The translations under genes and the position numbers were made by a program. From assembly GCF_007096385.1 (NCBI RefSeq), contig NZ_VJWL01000005.1, forward strand, positions 1-64,000: a DNA stretch of 64,000 bases, read 5' to 3'. A model generated the notes under the pieces. The model made no database searches, was not told the origin of the DNA, and saw nothing but the letters and a program-made list of their open reading frames with translations. This DNA is from Aliidiomarina halalkaliphila. GTDB taxonomy: Bacteria > Pseudomonadota > Gammaproteobacteria > Enterobacterales > Alteromonadaceae. Below are positions 1 to 9,107 of the stretch, piece after piece (the first letter of the stretch is position 1; each line of letters starts with the position of its first letter).

Positions 1-74
1 GCAAGTGCCCACACAGATTGCTTGGCTTGATAAATTGTTAAAGAACGTTGCTTCTTTCCGAAGCAGGGATGCGA
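1..74 (-). other. rRNA operon leader, 5' part, running off the left edge
   Basis: Read on the minus strand, this is the transcribed leader of an rRNA operon whose 16S gene would lie beyond base 1. A GCTTC-GGAAA-GAAGC hairpin (boxB-like, 50-64) is followed by GTTCTTTAACA (boxA, 36-46) and then by a CAATCTGTGTGGGCACTTG block. I recall this order from the enterobacterial rrn leader just upstream of 16S. These elements recruit the Nus antitermination complex. The assignment rests on motif order and on the two promoters upstream; no part of 16S itself is visible. Confidence 0.8.
36..64 (-). promoter_or_regulatory. rrn boxB hairpin and boxA antitermination site
   Basis: The boxB-like hairpin has a 5-bp stem and 5-base loop (50-64). 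BoxA is GTTCTTTAACA (36-46), close to the canonical TGCTCTTTAACA. NusB/S10 binding to boxA RNA is established for this element; its function here is inferred from position downstream of P2. Confidence 0.75.
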
Positions 75-102
75 ATTCTACGCGACCCCTAGGGTAAGTC
101 AA
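75..102 (-). promoter_or_regulatory. rrn P2 promoter
   Basis: On the minus strand a TTGACT -35 box (97-102) and a TAGAAT -10 box (75-80) are separated by 16 bases. It lies about 110 bases downstream of P1, as in classical tandem rrn promoters. Thirteen bases around its -35 box are identical to the S10 operon promoter at 16345-16357. Confidence 0.75.
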
Positions 103-189
103 GCAGCTTTGGATCTTTTTTTGATCTAGCGCAATCTTGCGCTGCTTCTTGCTTTCCGGCTGCCAAGTTATCCCTGACAACGGAGGCGC

Positions 190-217
190 ATTATAAGGAT
201 CGATGCATGGCGATCAA
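190..217 (-). promoter_or_regulatory. rrn P1 promoter
   Basis: On the minus strand a TTGATC -35 box (212-217) and a perfect TATAAT -10 box (190-195) are 16 bases apart. The -10 box is followed by a GCGCC discriminator. An A/T-rich stretch just upstream (218-240) resembles an UP element. The 16-base spacer and GC-rich discriminator are hallmarks of growth-rate and ppGpp-controlled rrn P1 promoters. The 218-322 interval shows no convincing terminator for yajQ. Confidence 0.85.
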
Positions 218-322
218 GATCTTTTTTCAAAAAAAATACCGATCGCCTATTTTCTGTTCGAAACGCCCATAAAAAGCTCTAAATTCACGAAATTTCACAG
301 TTTTTTAACAATTTAGGTAACG

Positions 323-808
323 TTAGTCGCGGAAGTTTTCAAATTGAAGTGGCAATTCGATATCCGAGTCTTTGAGTAAGGCGATAGCCATTTGCAGATC
401 ATCACGCTTCTTACCGGTCACTCGAACTTTCTCACCTTGGATTGAAGTTTGAACCTTTACTTTACTGTCTTTGATCACCTTGATGATCTGCTTGGCGATC
501 GGTTGATCAATCCCTTGCTTAAAAACAACATTAAACGCGTAGGTTTTGCCACTATGCACAGGTGTATCTTCGATATCCGCACCAGCAAGGGAAATTCCTC
601 GCTTCGTACATTGGTTGCGAAGGATCTCCAAAAGCTGTCGAACTTGGAAATCAGACTCGGTTTTCAATGTGACAGTGAGTTCTTTAAGTTCGATAGTCGA
701 TTCAACACCACGAAAGTCAAAACGCGTGGTTAGCTCACGATTCGCATTATCCACTGCATTCTTCAGTTCAACTTTATCTATCTCAGACACAATATCAAAA
801 CTTGGCAT
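323..808 (-). CDS. yajQ: YajQ family nucleotide-binding protein
   Basis: A 161-residue YajQ/UPF0234 protein starting [11 protein letters not shown]. The family has two ferredoxin-like domains that bind nucleotides; a Xanthomonas homologue is a c-di-GMP effector, and others bind tRNA or nucleotides. The open frame extends 30 codons further upstream, but I chose the ATG at 808 because GAGGAG lies 9 bases before it and the family starts with this motif. The gene follows the alpha operon on the same strand, separated by a terminator, and precedes the rRNA promoters. Its exact substrate here is unknown. Confidence 0.9.
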   Translation of the reverse strand: MPSFDIVSEIDKVELKNAVDNANRELTTRFDFRGVESTIELKELTVTLKTESDFQVRQLLEILRNQCTKRGISLAGADIEDTPVHSGKTYAFNVVFKQGIDQPIAKQIIKVIKDSKVKVQTSIQGEKVRVTGKKRDDLQMAIALLKDSDIELPLQFENFRD

Positions 809-910
809 GGTGTTACTCTCCTCAACCCGTTGCTCAAACGAAAACTCCAGTCCATCTGGACAAAGTACATCACTATAAAAACCTATTTCGTGCTTCACAA
901 GTAGATAGAC

Positions 911-948
911 ATAAAAAAACGGAGCCTAAATAGACTCCGTTTTTATTA
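911..948 (-). terminator. Rho-independent terminator of the alpha operon
   Basis: ACGGAG and CTCCGT arms (919-940) form a hairpin that is followed on the minus strand by a run of seven Ts, just past the rplQ stop. The T-run on the plus side also makes it potentially bidirectional. Confidence 0.8.
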
Positions 949-966
949 AGTGTTGGAACCAAGTGC

Positions 967-1365
967 TTACTCTTCAGCAGCCGCTTCTTCTACAACTTCT
1001 TCAGTTACAGGTCGGTCAACCAACTCGATAAATGCCATAGGGGCGTTATCACCAGCACGGAAACCACACTTCAGAATCCGGGTGTATCCACCTGGACGCT
1101 CTGAAAAACGTGGGCCCAGCTCGTTGAAAAGCTTACCTACAACTTCTTTATCGCGAGTGCGAGCAAATGCCAAACGGCGGTTTGCAACGCTATCTTCTTT
1201 TGCCAAAGTAATTAAAGGTTCAATTACTCGGCGCAACTCTTTCGCTTTTGGCACAGTGGTTTTGATCACTTCGTGACGAACCAATGAGCTAGCCATGTTA
1301 CGGAACATAGCCTGACGATGGCTGCTGTTTCGGTTAAGTTGACGACCACTCTTACGATGGCGCAT
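967..1365 (-). CDS. rplQ: 50S ribosomal protein L17
   Basis: A 132-residue L17, recognised from its [12 protein letters not shown] start and the arginine/lysine-rich N-terminal half. L17 is a large-subunit protein near the exit tunnel. The last 20 residues form an acidic Val/Glu/Ala tail that makes it slightly longer than the 127-residue E. coli protein. It is the last gene of the alpha operon, 52 bases after rpoA and directly ahead of the terminator. Confidence 0.97.
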   Translation of the reverse strand: MRHRKSGRQLNRNSSHRQAMFRNMASSLVRHEVIKTTVPKAKELRRVIEPLITLAKEDSVANRRLAFARTRDKEVVGKLFNELGPRFSERPGGYTRILKCGFRAGDNAPMAFIELVDRPVTEEVVEEAAAEE

Positions 1366-1417
1366 ACCAATACCCTTCTCAGTAAATCTTCTACCTAGGC
1401 GACCTTAATCGGCGTCC

Positions 1418-2407
1418 TTAGTCGTTATCCATCAAACTTGCTGGTGGCCAGTTCTCTAAACGCATGCCTAGAGACAATCCACGTGATGCAAGCACATCCT
1501 TGATTTCGGTCAGCGATTTCTTACCAAGGTTAGGTGTTTTCAATAACTCAACCTCAGTGCGCTGGACCAGATCGCCAATATACTGAATCGCTTCTGCTTT
1601 CAGACAGTTTGCAGACCGGACAGTCAGCTCCAGATCATCAACTGGACGCAGGAGAATCGGATCAAATTCCGGCTTCTCTTCTTTCTCTTCTGGTTCGCTA
1701 ACATCGCGCAACTCAACAAAGGCTTCTAATTGTTCAGCCAAGATTGTAGCCGCTCGACGAATGGCTTCTTCTGGTTCGATGGTACCATTGGTTTCCATAT
1801 CGATTACCAGTTTGTCCAAATCAGTGCGTTGCTCTACACGTGCCGCATCGACATTGTAGGCAATACGCTCAACCGGACTAAATGAAGCATCTACCAAAAG
1901 ACGTCCAATCGAACGACCTTCTTCTTCATTCTGCTGACGAACGTTTGCAGGGACGTAACCACGACCGCGTTCAACTTTGATGCGCATTGAAAACTCAATG
2001 TCACCGGTCAATGTACAAATCAAGTGGTCTGGATTGCAGATTTCAACATCACCATCAGTGGTGATGTCGGCCGCAGTTACCGGACCTACACCTGACTTGC
2101 TCAAAGTCAACGTAGCTTCGTCTTTGCCGTTCAGTTTGACAGCCAGACCTTTTAGGTTGAGCAGGATCTCGATGATGTCTTCCTGCACACCCTCTTTCGT
2201 GCTGTATTCATGCTGTACGCCGTCAATCTCTACTTCAGTTACCGCACATCCTGGCATTGAAGAGAGAAGGATACGACGCAGAGCATTCCCCAGCGTATGA
2301 CCGAAACCGCGCTCCAACGGCTCCAAAGTGACCTTTGCGCGGTTGGTGCTAACTTGCTCGATATCAACGAGTCGCGGTTTCAGAAATTCGGTTACAGAAC
2401 CCTGCAT
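1418..2407 (-). CDS. rpoA: DNA-directed RNA polymerase subunit alpha
   Basis: A 329-residue RNA polymerase alpha subunit. Residues 1-235 are the dimerising N-terminal domain ([13 protein letters not shown] motif near 36-48). A Glu/Pro/Lys-rich linker (about 236-248) leads to the C-terminal domain (250-329) that binds UP elements and activators. Arg264 in the [10 protein letters not shown] motif corresponds to the DNA-contacting Arg265 of E. coli. It sits between rpsD and rplQ in the alpha operon, the usual order, so RNA polymerase and ribosome synthesis are co-regulated. Confidence 0.98.
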   Translation of the reverse strand: MQGSVTEFLKPRLVDIEQVSTNRAKVTLEPLERGFGHTLGNALRRILLSSMPGCAVTEVEIDGVQHEYSTKEGVQEDIIEILLNLKGLAVKLNGKDEATLTLSKSGVGPVTAADITTDGDVEICNPDHLICTLTGDIEFSMRIKVERGRGYVPANVRQQNEEEGRSIGRLLVDASFSPVERIAYNVDAARVEQRTDLDKLVIDMETNGTIEPEEAIRRAATILAEQLEAFVELRDVSEPEEKEEKPEFDPILLRPVDDLELTVRSANCLKAEAIQYIGDLVQRTEVELLKTPNLGKKSLTEIKDVLASRGLSLGMRLENWPPASLMDND

Positions 2408-2432
2408 TGTGTCCTCTCTTTATGCTGAGGCC

Positions 2433-3053
2433 TTACTTAGAGTAAAGCTCTACGATCAACTGTTCGTTAATGTCTGCAGACAGGTCAGTCCGCTCTGGTA
2501 GACGTTTGAAGATACCAGACATTTCTTTAGTATCTACTTCTACCCAAGTCGGCTTTTCACGCTGCTCTGCAAGCTCAAGCGCAGCACCGATACGTGCTTG
2601 CTTCTTCGCTTTTTCGCGAACGCTGACCACGTCTTCAGGCTTAACCTGAAACGATGGAATGTTCACAACTCGACCGTTAACGACGATCGCTTTGTGGCTT
2701 ACCAACTGACGCGCTTCAGCACGAGTTGACGCAAAGCCCATCCGGTAAACTACGTTATCGAGGCGAGCCTCGAGTAATTGCAGCAGGTTCTCACCGGTGT
2801 TGCCTTTAATTCGCGCAGCTTCTTTATAGTAGTTACGGAATTGCTTTTCGAGCACGCCGAAAATACGACGAACTTTTTGCTTTTCGCGCAACTGGAGACC
2901 GTAGTCAGACAAACGACCGCGACGCGCGCCGTGTTGACCAGGTGCATTCTCCAACTTACATTTTGAGTCGATTGCACGTACGCCGCTCTTTAGAAAGAGG
3001 TCGGTGCCTTCGCGACGACTCAGTTTGAGTTTTGGACCCAAATATCTAGCCAT
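2433..3053 (-). CDS. rpsD: 30S ribosomal protein S4
   Basis: A 206-residue S4, the primary 16S-binding protein that nucleates 5'-domain assembly. The [16 protein letters not shown] start and an S4-type RNA-binding domain (about 95-160, with [12 protein letters not shown]) are present. Length equals the E. coli protein. In enterobacteria S4 is the translational repressor of this operon, and a matching leader lies upstream of rpsM in this window, so autoregulation is likely. Confidence 0.98.
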   Translation of the reverse strand: MARYLGPKLKLSRREGTDLFLKSGVRAIDSKCKLENAPGQHGARRGRLSDYGLQLREKQKVRRIFGVLEKQFRNYYKEAARIKGNTGENLLQLLEARLDNVVYRMGFASTRAEARQLVSHKAIVVNGRVVNIPSFQVKPEDVVSVREKAKKQARIGAALELAEQREKPTWVEVDTKEMSGIFKRLPERTDLSADINEQLIVELYSK

Positions 3054-3083
3054 GTTCTTTCTCCAACTATCGTTTCACGCCAA

Positions 3084-3473
3084 TTAAACGCGACGTTTCT
3101 TAGGCGGACGACAACCGTTGTGAGGAATAGGAGTCACATCGGTGATGTTTGTGATTTTGTAACCGACCGCATTCAAGGCACGAATCGAAGATTCACGACC
3201 TGGACCTGGTCCTTTCACGAACACTTCCAAATTTTTCAGACCATATTCCTTCGCCATTTCGCCTGCGCGCTCTGCAGCTACCTGAGCAGCAAACGGAGTC
3301 GACTTACGCGAGCCACGAAAACCTGAGCCACCAGCGGTAGCCCAAGACAATGCGTTGCCCTGGCGATCGGTGATTGTCACGATCGTGTTGTTGAAAGACG
3401 CATGGATATGCGCCATGCCGTCGGTCACTTGCTTTTTAACGCGTTTCCGAGCGCGAGTAGGTGTTTTAGCCAT
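3084..3473 (-). CDS. rpsK: 30S ribosomal protein S11
   Basis: A 129-residue S11 of the small-subunit platform, which contacts 16S RNA near the E site. The [14 protein letters not shown] motif and the basic C-terminus ending PPKKRRV are typical, and the length matches E. coli. It lies 12 bases after rpsM and 30 bases before rpsD, in canonical alpha-operon order. Confidence 0.98.
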   Translation of the reverse strand: MAKTPTRARKRVKKQVTDGMAHIHASFNNTIVTITDRQGNALSWATAGGSGFRGSRKSTPFAAQVAAERAGEMAKEYGLKNLEVFVKGPGPGRESSIRALNAVGYKITNITDVTPIPHNGCRPPKKRRV

Positions 3474-3485
3474 TTTCGCTTCTCC

Positions 3486-3842
3486 TTACTTACGAATCGG
3501 TTTACGCGGACCTTTACGAGTGCGCGCATTAGTTTTAGTGCGCTGACCACGTAACGGTAAGCTGCGACGATGACGGAGACCACGGTAACAACCGAGATCC
3601 ATCAGACGCTTAATGTTCATTGATACTTCGCGACGCAGGTCACCCTCTACTGAGTATTTTGCAACCGCATCACGAATTACGTCGATTTGTTCCTCTGACA
3701 AAGTGCCTAGTTTTGTATCTTCAGCGATACCAACGGCAGCCAAAATCGCTTTAGAGCGAGTACGGCCGATACCGAAGATCGATGTCAATGCAATAACTGC
3801 ATGCTTGTTGTCAGGGACGTTAATGCCAGCTATACGGGCCAC
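3486..3842 (-). CDS. rpsM: 30S ribosomal protein S13
   Basis: A 118-residue S13 of the small-subunit head, contacting the P-site tRNA and the L5 bridge. I chose the GTG at 3842 rather than the ATG at 3848. AGGAG lies 8 bases before the GTG but only 2 bases before the ATG, the protein then begins MARIAGIN as in the family, and E. coli rpsM also uses GTG in the same context. The start codon lies inside the S4-binding leader, where S4 traps the ribosome. It is the first gene of the alpha operon. Confidence 0.95.
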   Translation of the reverse strand: MARIAGINVPDNKHAVIALTSIFGIGRTRSKAILAAVGIAEDTKLGTLSEEQIDVIRDAVAKYSVEGDLRREVSMNIKRLMDLGCYRGLRHRRSLPLRGQRTKTNARTRKGPRKPIRK

Positions 3843-3906
3843 TAACATATCTCCTATAGTTTAATGGGCACCAGTTGAAAAGCCCGTTAGGATACTCAAC
3901 CGGTTT
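3838..3906 (-). promoter_or_regulatory. Alpha operon leader (S4-binding pseudoknot) with rpsM ribosome-binding site
   Basis: On the minus strand, GAGTATCCT, then ACGGGCTTTTCA, then TAGGAGATATGTTAGTGGC closely follow what I recall of the E. coli alpha-operon leader, where S4 stabilises a pseudoknot around the GTG start. The blocks occur in the same order and at similar spacing. The pseudoknot pairing was not computed. Confidence 0.7.
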
Positions 3907-3928
3907 ACTTAATGCAAATAGCATTTAT

Positions 3929-3953
3929 CACAGCCCGGCAAAGCCGGACTGTG
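3929..3953 (-). other. Stable hairpin at the end of the spc operon
   Basis: CACAG-C-CCGGC and GCCGG-A-CTGTG arms enclose a 3-base loop, 12 bases past the rpmJ stop. No T-run follows on the minus strand, so it is more likely a processing, attenuation or partial termination element between spc and alpha than a full Rho-independent terminator. Confidence 0.5.
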
Positions 3954-3964
3954 AAACTTCTTTC

Positions 3965-4078
3965 TTAACCCTGCCGCTGCTTATGCTTAGGGTCAGTACA
4001 AATCACCCGGACTACACCGTGGCGCTTGATGACCTTGCAGTTGCGGCAGATCTTCTTAACGGAAGCACGTACTTTCAT
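3965..4078 (-). CDS. rpmJ: 50S ribosomal protein L36 (zinc-ribbon form)
   Basis: A 37-residue L36 read directly from the sequence on the minus strand. It begins MKVRASVKK and ends KHKQRQG. Cys11, Cys14, Cys27 and His32 form the zinc-ribbon (C+) pattern, so this is the zinc-binding paralogue, one residue shorter than in E. coli. It follows secY by 24 bases as the last gene of the spc operon. The zinc form is of interest because zur also lies in this window, although no second L36 copy is seen here. Confidence 0.95.
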   Translation of the reverse strand: MKVRASVKKICRNCKVIKRHGVVRVICTDPKHKQRQG

Positions 4079-4102
4079 TGCTAGTCTCCGTAACCAACGA
4101 CC

Positions 4103-5431
4103 TTAGCGGCCGTAGCCCTTAAGGTTCGCTTTTTTCAGTACCGACTCATATTGATGAGACATCAAATGAGTTTGTACCTGAGCCATGAAATCCATAATAA
4201 CAATGACGATAATCAATAGTGACGTTCCGCCAAAGTAGAACTGAACGTTCCACGCAATCATCATGAATTCAGGAACCAAACAGATAAATGTTATGTACAG
4301 AGCGCCAGCCAGCGTGAGTCGTGTCATCACTTTGTCAATGTAGCGCGAGGTTTGCTCCCCTGGGCGAATACCCGGGATGAACGCACCAGACTTCTTCAAG
4401 TTATCTGCTGTATCGCGCGGGTTAAATACCAACGCAGTATAGAAGAAACAGAAGAAGATAATCGCAGCGGCATATAACATCACATACAAAGGCTGTCCCG
4501 GTGACAATGTCAACGCAACGTTTTGTAATGCTTCTGCCACACCGCCTTCACCTTGTCCAAACCATGACGCCATAGTGCCAGGGAACAAGATGATGCTTGA
4601 CGCGAAAATCGGAGGAATTACACCTGCCATATTAACTTTCAATGGCAAATGCGAACTCTGTGCGGCAAAAACTTTACGACCTTTCTGTTGCTTGGCGTAG
4701 TTTACCACAATCCGACGCTGTCCGCGCTCTACAAATACAACAAAGTAAGTAACCGCAATCACGACTACTCCGATCAACAACAGAAGTAACAAATGCAGGT
4801 CGCCCTGACGTGCTTGTTCTGCTGTTTGACCAATCGCTGAAGGCAAGCCTGCAACAATCCCGGCAAAGATGATAATTGAGATACCGTTACCGATGCCTCG
4901 CTCCGTGATCTGCTCACCTAGCCACATAAGGAACATCGTTCCTGTAACTAAGCTCACTATTGCAGTGAAGTAGAACGCGAAACCCGGATTTGCTACCAAG
5001 CCTGGTATCAGGTTTGGTAAACCGGTCGCGATCCCTATCGACTGCATGGTTGCGAGAACAAGAGTACCCCAACGCGTGTATTGGCTGATTTTGCGTCGAC
5101 CTGACTCCCCTTCCTTTTTCAGCTCTGCTAGCTTTGGATGAACCACCGCTAACAATTGCATAATAATGGCTGAGGTAATGTAGGGCATAATACCCAACGC
5201 CAGAATCGACGCACGCTCGAGAGCACCACCACTGAACATGTTAAACATGGCCACGATGGTACCCCGTTGCTGTTCGAACAAATCAGCTAATACGGCTGCA
5301 TCTACACCAGGAATCGGCACGAAAGACGCAGCACGGAATACGATGATTGCTCCAAGAACAAACAACAAACGCGTTTTCAGTTCTGATAATCCGCCTTTCG
5401 CGCTGGATTTTTCCAATCCTGGTCTAGCCAT
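4103..5431 (-). CDS. secY: Preprotein translocase subunit SecY
   Basis: A 442-residue inner-membrane channel subunit of SecYEG with about ten hydrophobic segments. A periplasmic plug-type region around residues 60-75 and the cytoplasmic loop with [11 protein letters not shown] and YAKQQKGRK match the ribosome- and SecA-binding face. A second conserved loop holds [19 protein letters not shown]. Length equals the family norm (443 in E. coli). It sits between rplO and rpmJ in the spc operon, tying export capacity to ribosome synthesis. Confidence 0.98.
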   Translation of the reverse strand: MARPGLEKSSAKGGLSELKTRLLFVLGAIIVFRAASFVPIPGVDAAVLADLFEQQRGTIVAMFNMFSGGALERASILALGIMPYITSAIIMQLLAVVHPKLAELKKEGESGRRKISQYTRWGTLVLATMQSIGIATGLPNLIPGLVANPGFAFYFTAIVSLVTGTMFLMWLGEQITERGIGNGISIIIFAGIVAGLPSAIGQTAEQARQGDLHLLLLLLIGVVVIAVTYFVVFVERGQRRIVVNYAKQQKGRKVFAAQSSHLPLKVNMAGVIPPIFASSIILFPGTMASWFGQGEGGVAEALQNVALTLSPGQPLYVMLYAAAIIFFCFFYTALVFNPRDTADNLKKSGAFIPGIRPGEQTSRYIDKVMTRLTLAGALYITFICLVPEFMMIAWNVQFYFGGTSLLIIVIVIMDFMAQVQTHLMSHQYESVLKKANLKGYGR

Positions 5432-5438
5432 GAGTCAA

Positions 5439-5873
5439 TTATCCTTCGACTTTGCCGCCGGCCGCTTCGATTAACTCGCGCGCACCTTTAGTGACTTTAA
5501 TACCCTGTACAGTGACTGCACGGCTGATTTCGCCAGATTTGATGACTTTTACGAACAAAATGTTCTTTTTCACCAAACCTGCATCTTTCAAACCGCCCAG
5601 AGTCACGGTATCACCGGTTACTTTGGCCAATTCACTCAGCGTTACTTCCGCAGTTTGCATTGCTTTACGCGATGTAAAGCCAAACTTTGGTAAGCGGCGC
5701 TGAAGTGGCATTTGACCACCTTCGAAACCTGGTCTGACGCTTCCGCCTGACCGAGATTTCTGACCTTTGTGACCGCGACCACCTGTTTTGCCAAGACCAG
5801 AACCAATACCGCGACCTACGCGCTTCTTAGCTGTCTTTGCACCAGGTGCAGGAGAGAGAGAATTCAAAAACAT
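5439..5873 (-). CDS. rplO: 50S ribosomal protein L15
   Basis: A 144-residue L15, a late assembly protein of the large subunit. The glycine/arginine-rich N-terminus ([20 protein letters not shown], about 18-37) threads into 23S RNA. The C-terminal globular domain follows. The length matches E. coli. It sits 7 bases before secY and 3 bases after rpmD. Confidence 0.97.
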   Translation of the reverse strand: MFLNSLSPAPGAKTAKKRVGRGIGSGLGKTGGRGHKGQKSRSGGSVRPGFEGGQMPLQRRLPKFGFTSRKAMQTAEVTLSELAKVTGDTVTLGGLKDAGLVKKNILFVKVIKSGEISRAVTVQGIKVTKGARELIEAAGGKVEG

Positions 5874-5876
5874 GTC

Positions 5877-6059
5877 TTACTCCTCTACCTTAACCATGTA
5901 ATAAACCTTATTCACCATACCGCGAACTGCAGGAGTATCCTCCAGTTCAACCGTGTGGTTAATACGGCGCAAACCCAAACCTACTAAAGTGGCTTTATGC
6001 TTTGGTAAGCGGCCAATTGAGCTTTTAGTTTGAGTAACTTTGATTGTCTTCTTCGCCAT
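5877..6059 (-). CDS. rpmD: 50S ribosomal protein L30
   Basis: A 60-residue L30 of the short bacterial type. [22 protein letters not shown] (in part, about 12-30) is the signature. It packs on 23S domain II. It lies between rpsE and rplO with 3-6 base gaps, so translational coupling is likely. Confidence 0.97.
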   Translation of the reverse strand: MAKKTIKVTQTKSSIGRLPKHKATLVGLGLRRINHTVELEDTPAVRGMVNKVYYMVKVEE

Positions 6060-6065
6060 CGTTCA

Positions 6066-6566
6066 TTACCCCACGATTTCGTCAACAGACAGTCCGCGTT
6101 TTGCAGCGATTTGCTCTGGCGAGTGCATTGCCTCGAGAGCTTTAATCGTTGCGCGAACAACGTTGATTGGGTTAGTTGAACCGTACGCTTTTGACAGAAC
6201 GTTATGTACACCGGCTACTTCAAGTACCGCACGCATCGCACCACCGGCGATGATACCTGTACCTTCAGAAGCTGGCTGCATGTATACGTTCGAGCCAGAG
6301 TGACGACCTTTTACAGGATGCTGCAACGTACCATTGGTTAACTCTACAGTTACCATGTTACGACGCGCTTTTTCCATCGCCTTCTGAATTGCAGCAGGCA
6401 CTTCACGTGCTTTACCGTAACCAAAACCGATTTTACCTTGTCCATCACCTACCACAGTCAGCGCAGTGAAGCTAAAGATACGACCACCTTTAACCACTTT
6501 AGAGACGCGGTTGACTGTGATCAATTTTTCAACCAGTTCACCGTTTTGAGCTTCTTGATTTGCCAT
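6066..6566 (-). CDS. rpsE: 30S ribosomal protein S5
   Basis: A 166-residue S5, which with S4 and S12 affects decoding fidelity and lies at the mRNA entry. The N-terminal double-stranded RNA-binding-like domain holds [19 protein letters not shown] (about 18-36). The C-terminal domain holds [19 protein letters not shown]. Length equals E. coli. Residues of the spectinomycin loop (VVKGGR) appear wild type. Confidence 0.98.
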   Translation of the reverse strand: MANQEAQNGELVEKLITVNRVSKVVKGGRIFSFTALTVVGDGQGKIGFGYGKAREVPAAIQKAMEKARRNMVTVELTNGTLQHPVKGRHSGSNVYMQPASEGTGIIAGGAMRAVLEVAGVHNVLSKAYGSTNPINVVRATIKALEAMHSPEQIAAKRGLSVDEIVG

Positions 6567-6575
6567 TATCGTCTC

Positions 6576-6929
6576 CTAGAACTGCAGTCCTGCTTCACGG
6601 GCAGCATCTGCCAGTGCAGCAACACGACCGTGGTACTTGAAGCCACTGCGATCAAAAGATACAGACTCAACGCCCTTCTCTTTTCCACGCTCGGCGATCA
6701 ACTTACCGACGAATTTTGCGGCTTCCACGTTACCCGTGCTTTTCACCTGCTCTTTAATCGCGCTTTCTGCAGTAGAAGCAGAAGCTAACACTTCTGAGCC
6801 ACTTGCTGCGATCAACTGAGCATAAATGTGCCGCGGGGTACGGTGAACCACCAGACGGGTTGCACCCAACTCTTGAATTTTCTTACGTGCGCGAGTAGCA
6901 CGACGTAAGCGAGCTGATTTCTTGTCCAT
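6576..6929 (-). CDS. rplR: 50S ribosomal protein L18
   Basis: A 117-residue L18, which binds 5S rRNA together with L5 and L25 in the central protuberance. The basic N-terminus ([17 protein letters not shown]) and the C-terminal [20 protein letters not shown] are diagnostic. Length equals E. coli. It lies in canonical order between rplF and rpsE. Confidence 0.97.
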   Translation of the reverse strand: MDKKSARLRRATRARKKIQELGATRLVVHRTPRHIYAQLIAASGSEVLASASTAESAIKEQVKSTGNVEAAKFVGKLIAERGKEKGVESVSFDRSGFKYHGRVAALADAAREAGLQF

Positions 6930-6938
6930 CGTATTACC

Positions 6939-7472
6939 CTATTTTTTCTTGGCTTCTTTACGGCGCACTTGCTCGTCGCTGTAACGTACACCTTTGCCTT
7001 TGTAAGGCTCAGGTTTACGGTATGCACGAATATTCGCAGCAACCTGACCAACCAGTTGCTTATCAGCGCCCTTCACCACAACTTCAGTTTGAGTTGGAGT
7101 TTCAACAGTAACACCTGCTGGAACCGCATACTCAACTGGGTGTGAGAAGCCTAGGCTCAGATTCAGTTTGCTACCTTGAGCTTGTGCACGATAACCAACA
7201 CCAACTAGGTTCAGTTTACGTTCAAAGCCTTGGGTAACCCCGATAACCATATTGTTTAATAGAGCGCGAGCAGTACCTGCCTGTGCAATAGCGTTCGCAA
7301 CACCTTCACGAGGTGTGGTACGCAGTTCTTGATCAGCAGAAACGATCTCTACTGCATCGTTGAACACACGAGTCAGAGCTCCTTTAGCGCCCTTTACTGT
7401 TACTTCCTGGCCGTTAACTGCAACATCAACGCCGGCAGGGATTGCAACAGGTGCCTTAGCAACGCGTGACAT
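6939..7472 (-). CDS. rplF: 50S ribosomal protein L6
   Basis: A 177-residue L6, which lies near the factor-binding centre and the sarcin-ricin loop. Two tandem L6 folds are visible: residues 1-80 and 81-177, the latter with [15 protein letters not shown]. The C-terminal [19 protein letters not shown] is typical. Length equals E. coli. Confidence 0.98.
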   Translation of the reverse strand: MSRVAKAPVAIPAGVDVAVNGQEVTVKGAKGALTRVFNDAVEIVSADQELRTTPREGVANAIAQAGTARALLNNMVIGVTQGFERKLNLVGVGYRAQAQGSKLNLSLGFSHPVEYAVPAGVTVETPTQTEVVVKGADKQLVGQVAANIRAYRKPEPYKGKGVRYSDEQVRRKEAKKK

Positions 7473-7485
7473 ATCCTACCCTCCG

Positions 7486-7878
7486 TTATGCTACATACCC
7501 GATGATTTCACCACCAAGGCCAGCACTACGTGCAGCTCGGTCGGTCATCAGGCCTTTCGACGTGGAAATAACTGCAATACCGAGACCGCCCATTACTTTA
7601 GGCAGTTCGTTACGCTTCTTATAAATCCGCAGACCAGGACGGCTAACACGCTGGATAGATTCGATGACAGGCTTGCCTTCGAAATATTTCAACGTGATTT
7701 CCAACTCTGGTTTAACGCCAGACTCTACTTTGTACGCGGTGATATAACCTTCATCTTGCAGAACTTGAGCTATTGCTTCTTTCTGCTTAGATGCTGGCAT
7801 CACCACTGCTACTTTGTTCGCAGACTGAGCGTTGCGAATGCGAGTAAACATATCCGCAATTGGATCTTGCATGCTCAT
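7486..7878 (-). CDS. rpsH: 30S ribosomal protein S8
   Basis: A 130-residue S8, which binds the central domain of 16S RNA (helix 21). The start [18 protein letters not shown] and the C-terminal [20 protein letters not shown] are diagnostic. In E. coli S8 represses the spc operon by binding the start of rplE mRNA; the same sequence context is seen at 8745-8790, so feedback control is likely. Confidence 0.98.
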   Translation of the reverse strand: MSMQDPIADMFTRIRNAQSANKVAVVMPASKQKEAIAQVLQDEGYITAYKVESGVKPELEITLKYFEGKPVIESIQRVSRPGLRIYKKRNELPKVMGGLGIAVISTSKGLMTDRAARSAGLGGEIIGYVA

Positions 7879-7904
7879 TATTGCTTTCTCCCGTGATTCG
7901 TGGC

Positions 7905-8210
7905 TTACCAGCTAGCTTTTTTCAAGCCAGGAATTTCACCGCGCATAGCTTTTTCACGAACCTTGATACGGCTCATGCCAAACTTACGCAGATAACCATG
8001 TGGACGACCAGTCACCCGGCAGCGGTTACGCTGACGAGAAGGACTGGAATCACGAGGAAGCTTCTGAAGTTCCAGAACGGCTTCCCAGCGCTGTTCGTCA
8101 GTGGTCGCTGGATTGCTAATAGTAGCTTTCAGTGCGCGGCGTTTATCAGCGTATTTCGCAGCTAATGCTGCGCGCTTGATATCGCGCATTTTCATAGAAA
8201 CTTTTGCCAT
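7905..8210 (-). CDS. rpsN: 30S ribosomal protein S14 (zinc-independent form)
   Basis: A 101-residue S14 of the small-subunit head. It has [14 protein letters not shown] and [18 protein letters not shown] near the C-terminus. The length (101, not about 61) and absence of paired CxxC motifs show the long, zinc-free form. It lies between rplE and rpsH. Confidence 0.97.
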   Translation of the reverse strand: MAKVSMKMRDIKRAALAAKYADKRRALKATISNPATTDEQRWEAVLELQKLPRDSSPSRQRNRCRVTGRPHGYLRKFGMSRIKVREKAMRGEIPGLKKASW

Positions 8211-8221
8211 AACTCTACACC

Positions 8222-8761
8222 TTACTTTTTAAACGGAAAGTTAAAGGCAGACAGCAATGCACGCGCTTCATCATCGCTTTGTGCACTGGTGGTAATCGTG
8301 ATATCCAAACCACGTACCCGATCAACCTTGTCATAGTCAATTTCAGGGAAAATGATTTGCTCACGAACGCCCATGCTGTAGTTCCCGCGACCGTCAAAAG
8401 ACTTCGGGTTTAAACCACGAAAGTCGCGAATCCGAGGAATCGCAATAGAAACTAGTCGTTGCAGGAAGTCCCACATGTGCTCGCCGCGTAGAGTTACTTT
8501 ACAACCAATCGGGAAGCCTTCACGGACCTTGAAGCCAGCGACAGATTTACGCGCAACAGTACGCACAACTTTTTGGCCAGTAATGGCTTCAAGGTCTGCA
8601 ACTGCATTGTCGAGAATCTTTTTGTCAACTAATGCTTCACCAACACCCATATTCAGGGTGATTTTTTCAATCCGAGGGACTTGCATGACACTGGTGTAGC
8701 TGAACTGTTTCATCAGATCAGGAACTACAGTCTCATTGTAAAAATCATGCAGTTTCGCCAT
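8222..8761 (-). CDS. rplE: 50S ribosomal protein L5
   Basis: A 179-residue L5, a 5S rRNA-binding protein of the central protuberance that contacts P-site tRNA and S13. The frame opens at an upstream TTG (8773), but I chose the ATG at 8761 because GGAG is 6 bases before it and the protein then begins [10 protein letters not shown] as in the family. [18 protein letters not shown] is the signature. The start overlaps the presumed S8 repressor site. Confidence 0.97.
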   Translation of the reverse strand: MAKLHDFYNETVVPDLMKQFSYTSVMQVPRIEKITLNMGVGEALVDKKILDNAVADLEAITGQKVVRTVARKSVAGFKVREGFPIGCKVTLRGEHMWDFLQRLVSIAIPRIRDFRGLNPKSFDGRGNYSMGVREQIIFPEIDYDKVDRVRGLDITITTSAQSDDEARALLSAFNFPFKK

Positions 8762-8790
8762 CGTATACTCCAAATTTCAATTTAGATGGT
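8740..8790 (-). promoter_or_regulatory. Candidate S8 translational operator at the rplE start
   Basis: The rplX-rplE junction on the minus strand reads TTTGGAGTATACGATGGCGA, nearly the same as my recollection of the E. coli S8 target that overlaps the rplE start. The conservation of non-coding bases between the Shine-Dalgarno and the ATG suggests structure, but folding was not computed. Confidence 0.5.
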
Positions 8791-9096
8791 TTCGTTATTA
8801 GATTTGAAAACGCGAACTTTCTTCTCGCCTTCAATCTTGAAACCAACTCGATCTGCTGTGCCGGTCGCTGGGTTAAAAATCGCCACGTTAGAAACATGAA
8901 TAGGGGCTTCTTTTTCTACGATGCCACCTGGTTCATTCAGAGACGGATTAGGTTTCTGATGCTTCTTAATAACGTTAACGCCTTCTACCACTACACGATC
9001 GCTGCCAGTTAAAACTGAAAGCACTTTTCCGCGCTTTCCTTTGTCTTTACCAGCTAACACAACCACTTCGTCATCACGTCTGATTTTTGCCGCCAT
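8782..9096 (-). CDS. rplX: 50S ribosomal protein L24
   Basis: A 104-residue L24, an assembly initiator that binds the 5' end of 23S RNA. The KOW motif ([18 protein letters not shown], about 8-25) is clear. Length equals E. coli. It is the second gene of the spc operon, 11 bases after rplN. Confidence 0.97.
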   Translation of the reverse strand: MAAKIRRDDEVVVLAGKDKGKRGKVLSVLTGSDRVVVEGVNVIKKHQKPNPSLNEPGGIVEKEAPIHVSNVAIFNPATGTADRVGFKIEGEKKVRVFKSNNETI

Positions 9097-9107
9097 TTAT
9101 AGACTCC

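Noticed and set aside
449-878. Two plus-strand frames over yajQ
   Set aside because: Antisense shadows of a well supported conserved gene.
3929-3953. Full Rho-independent terminator between rpmJ and rpsM
   Set aside because: The hairpin is strong, but no U-run follows on the minus strand, so it was listed as a hairpin only.
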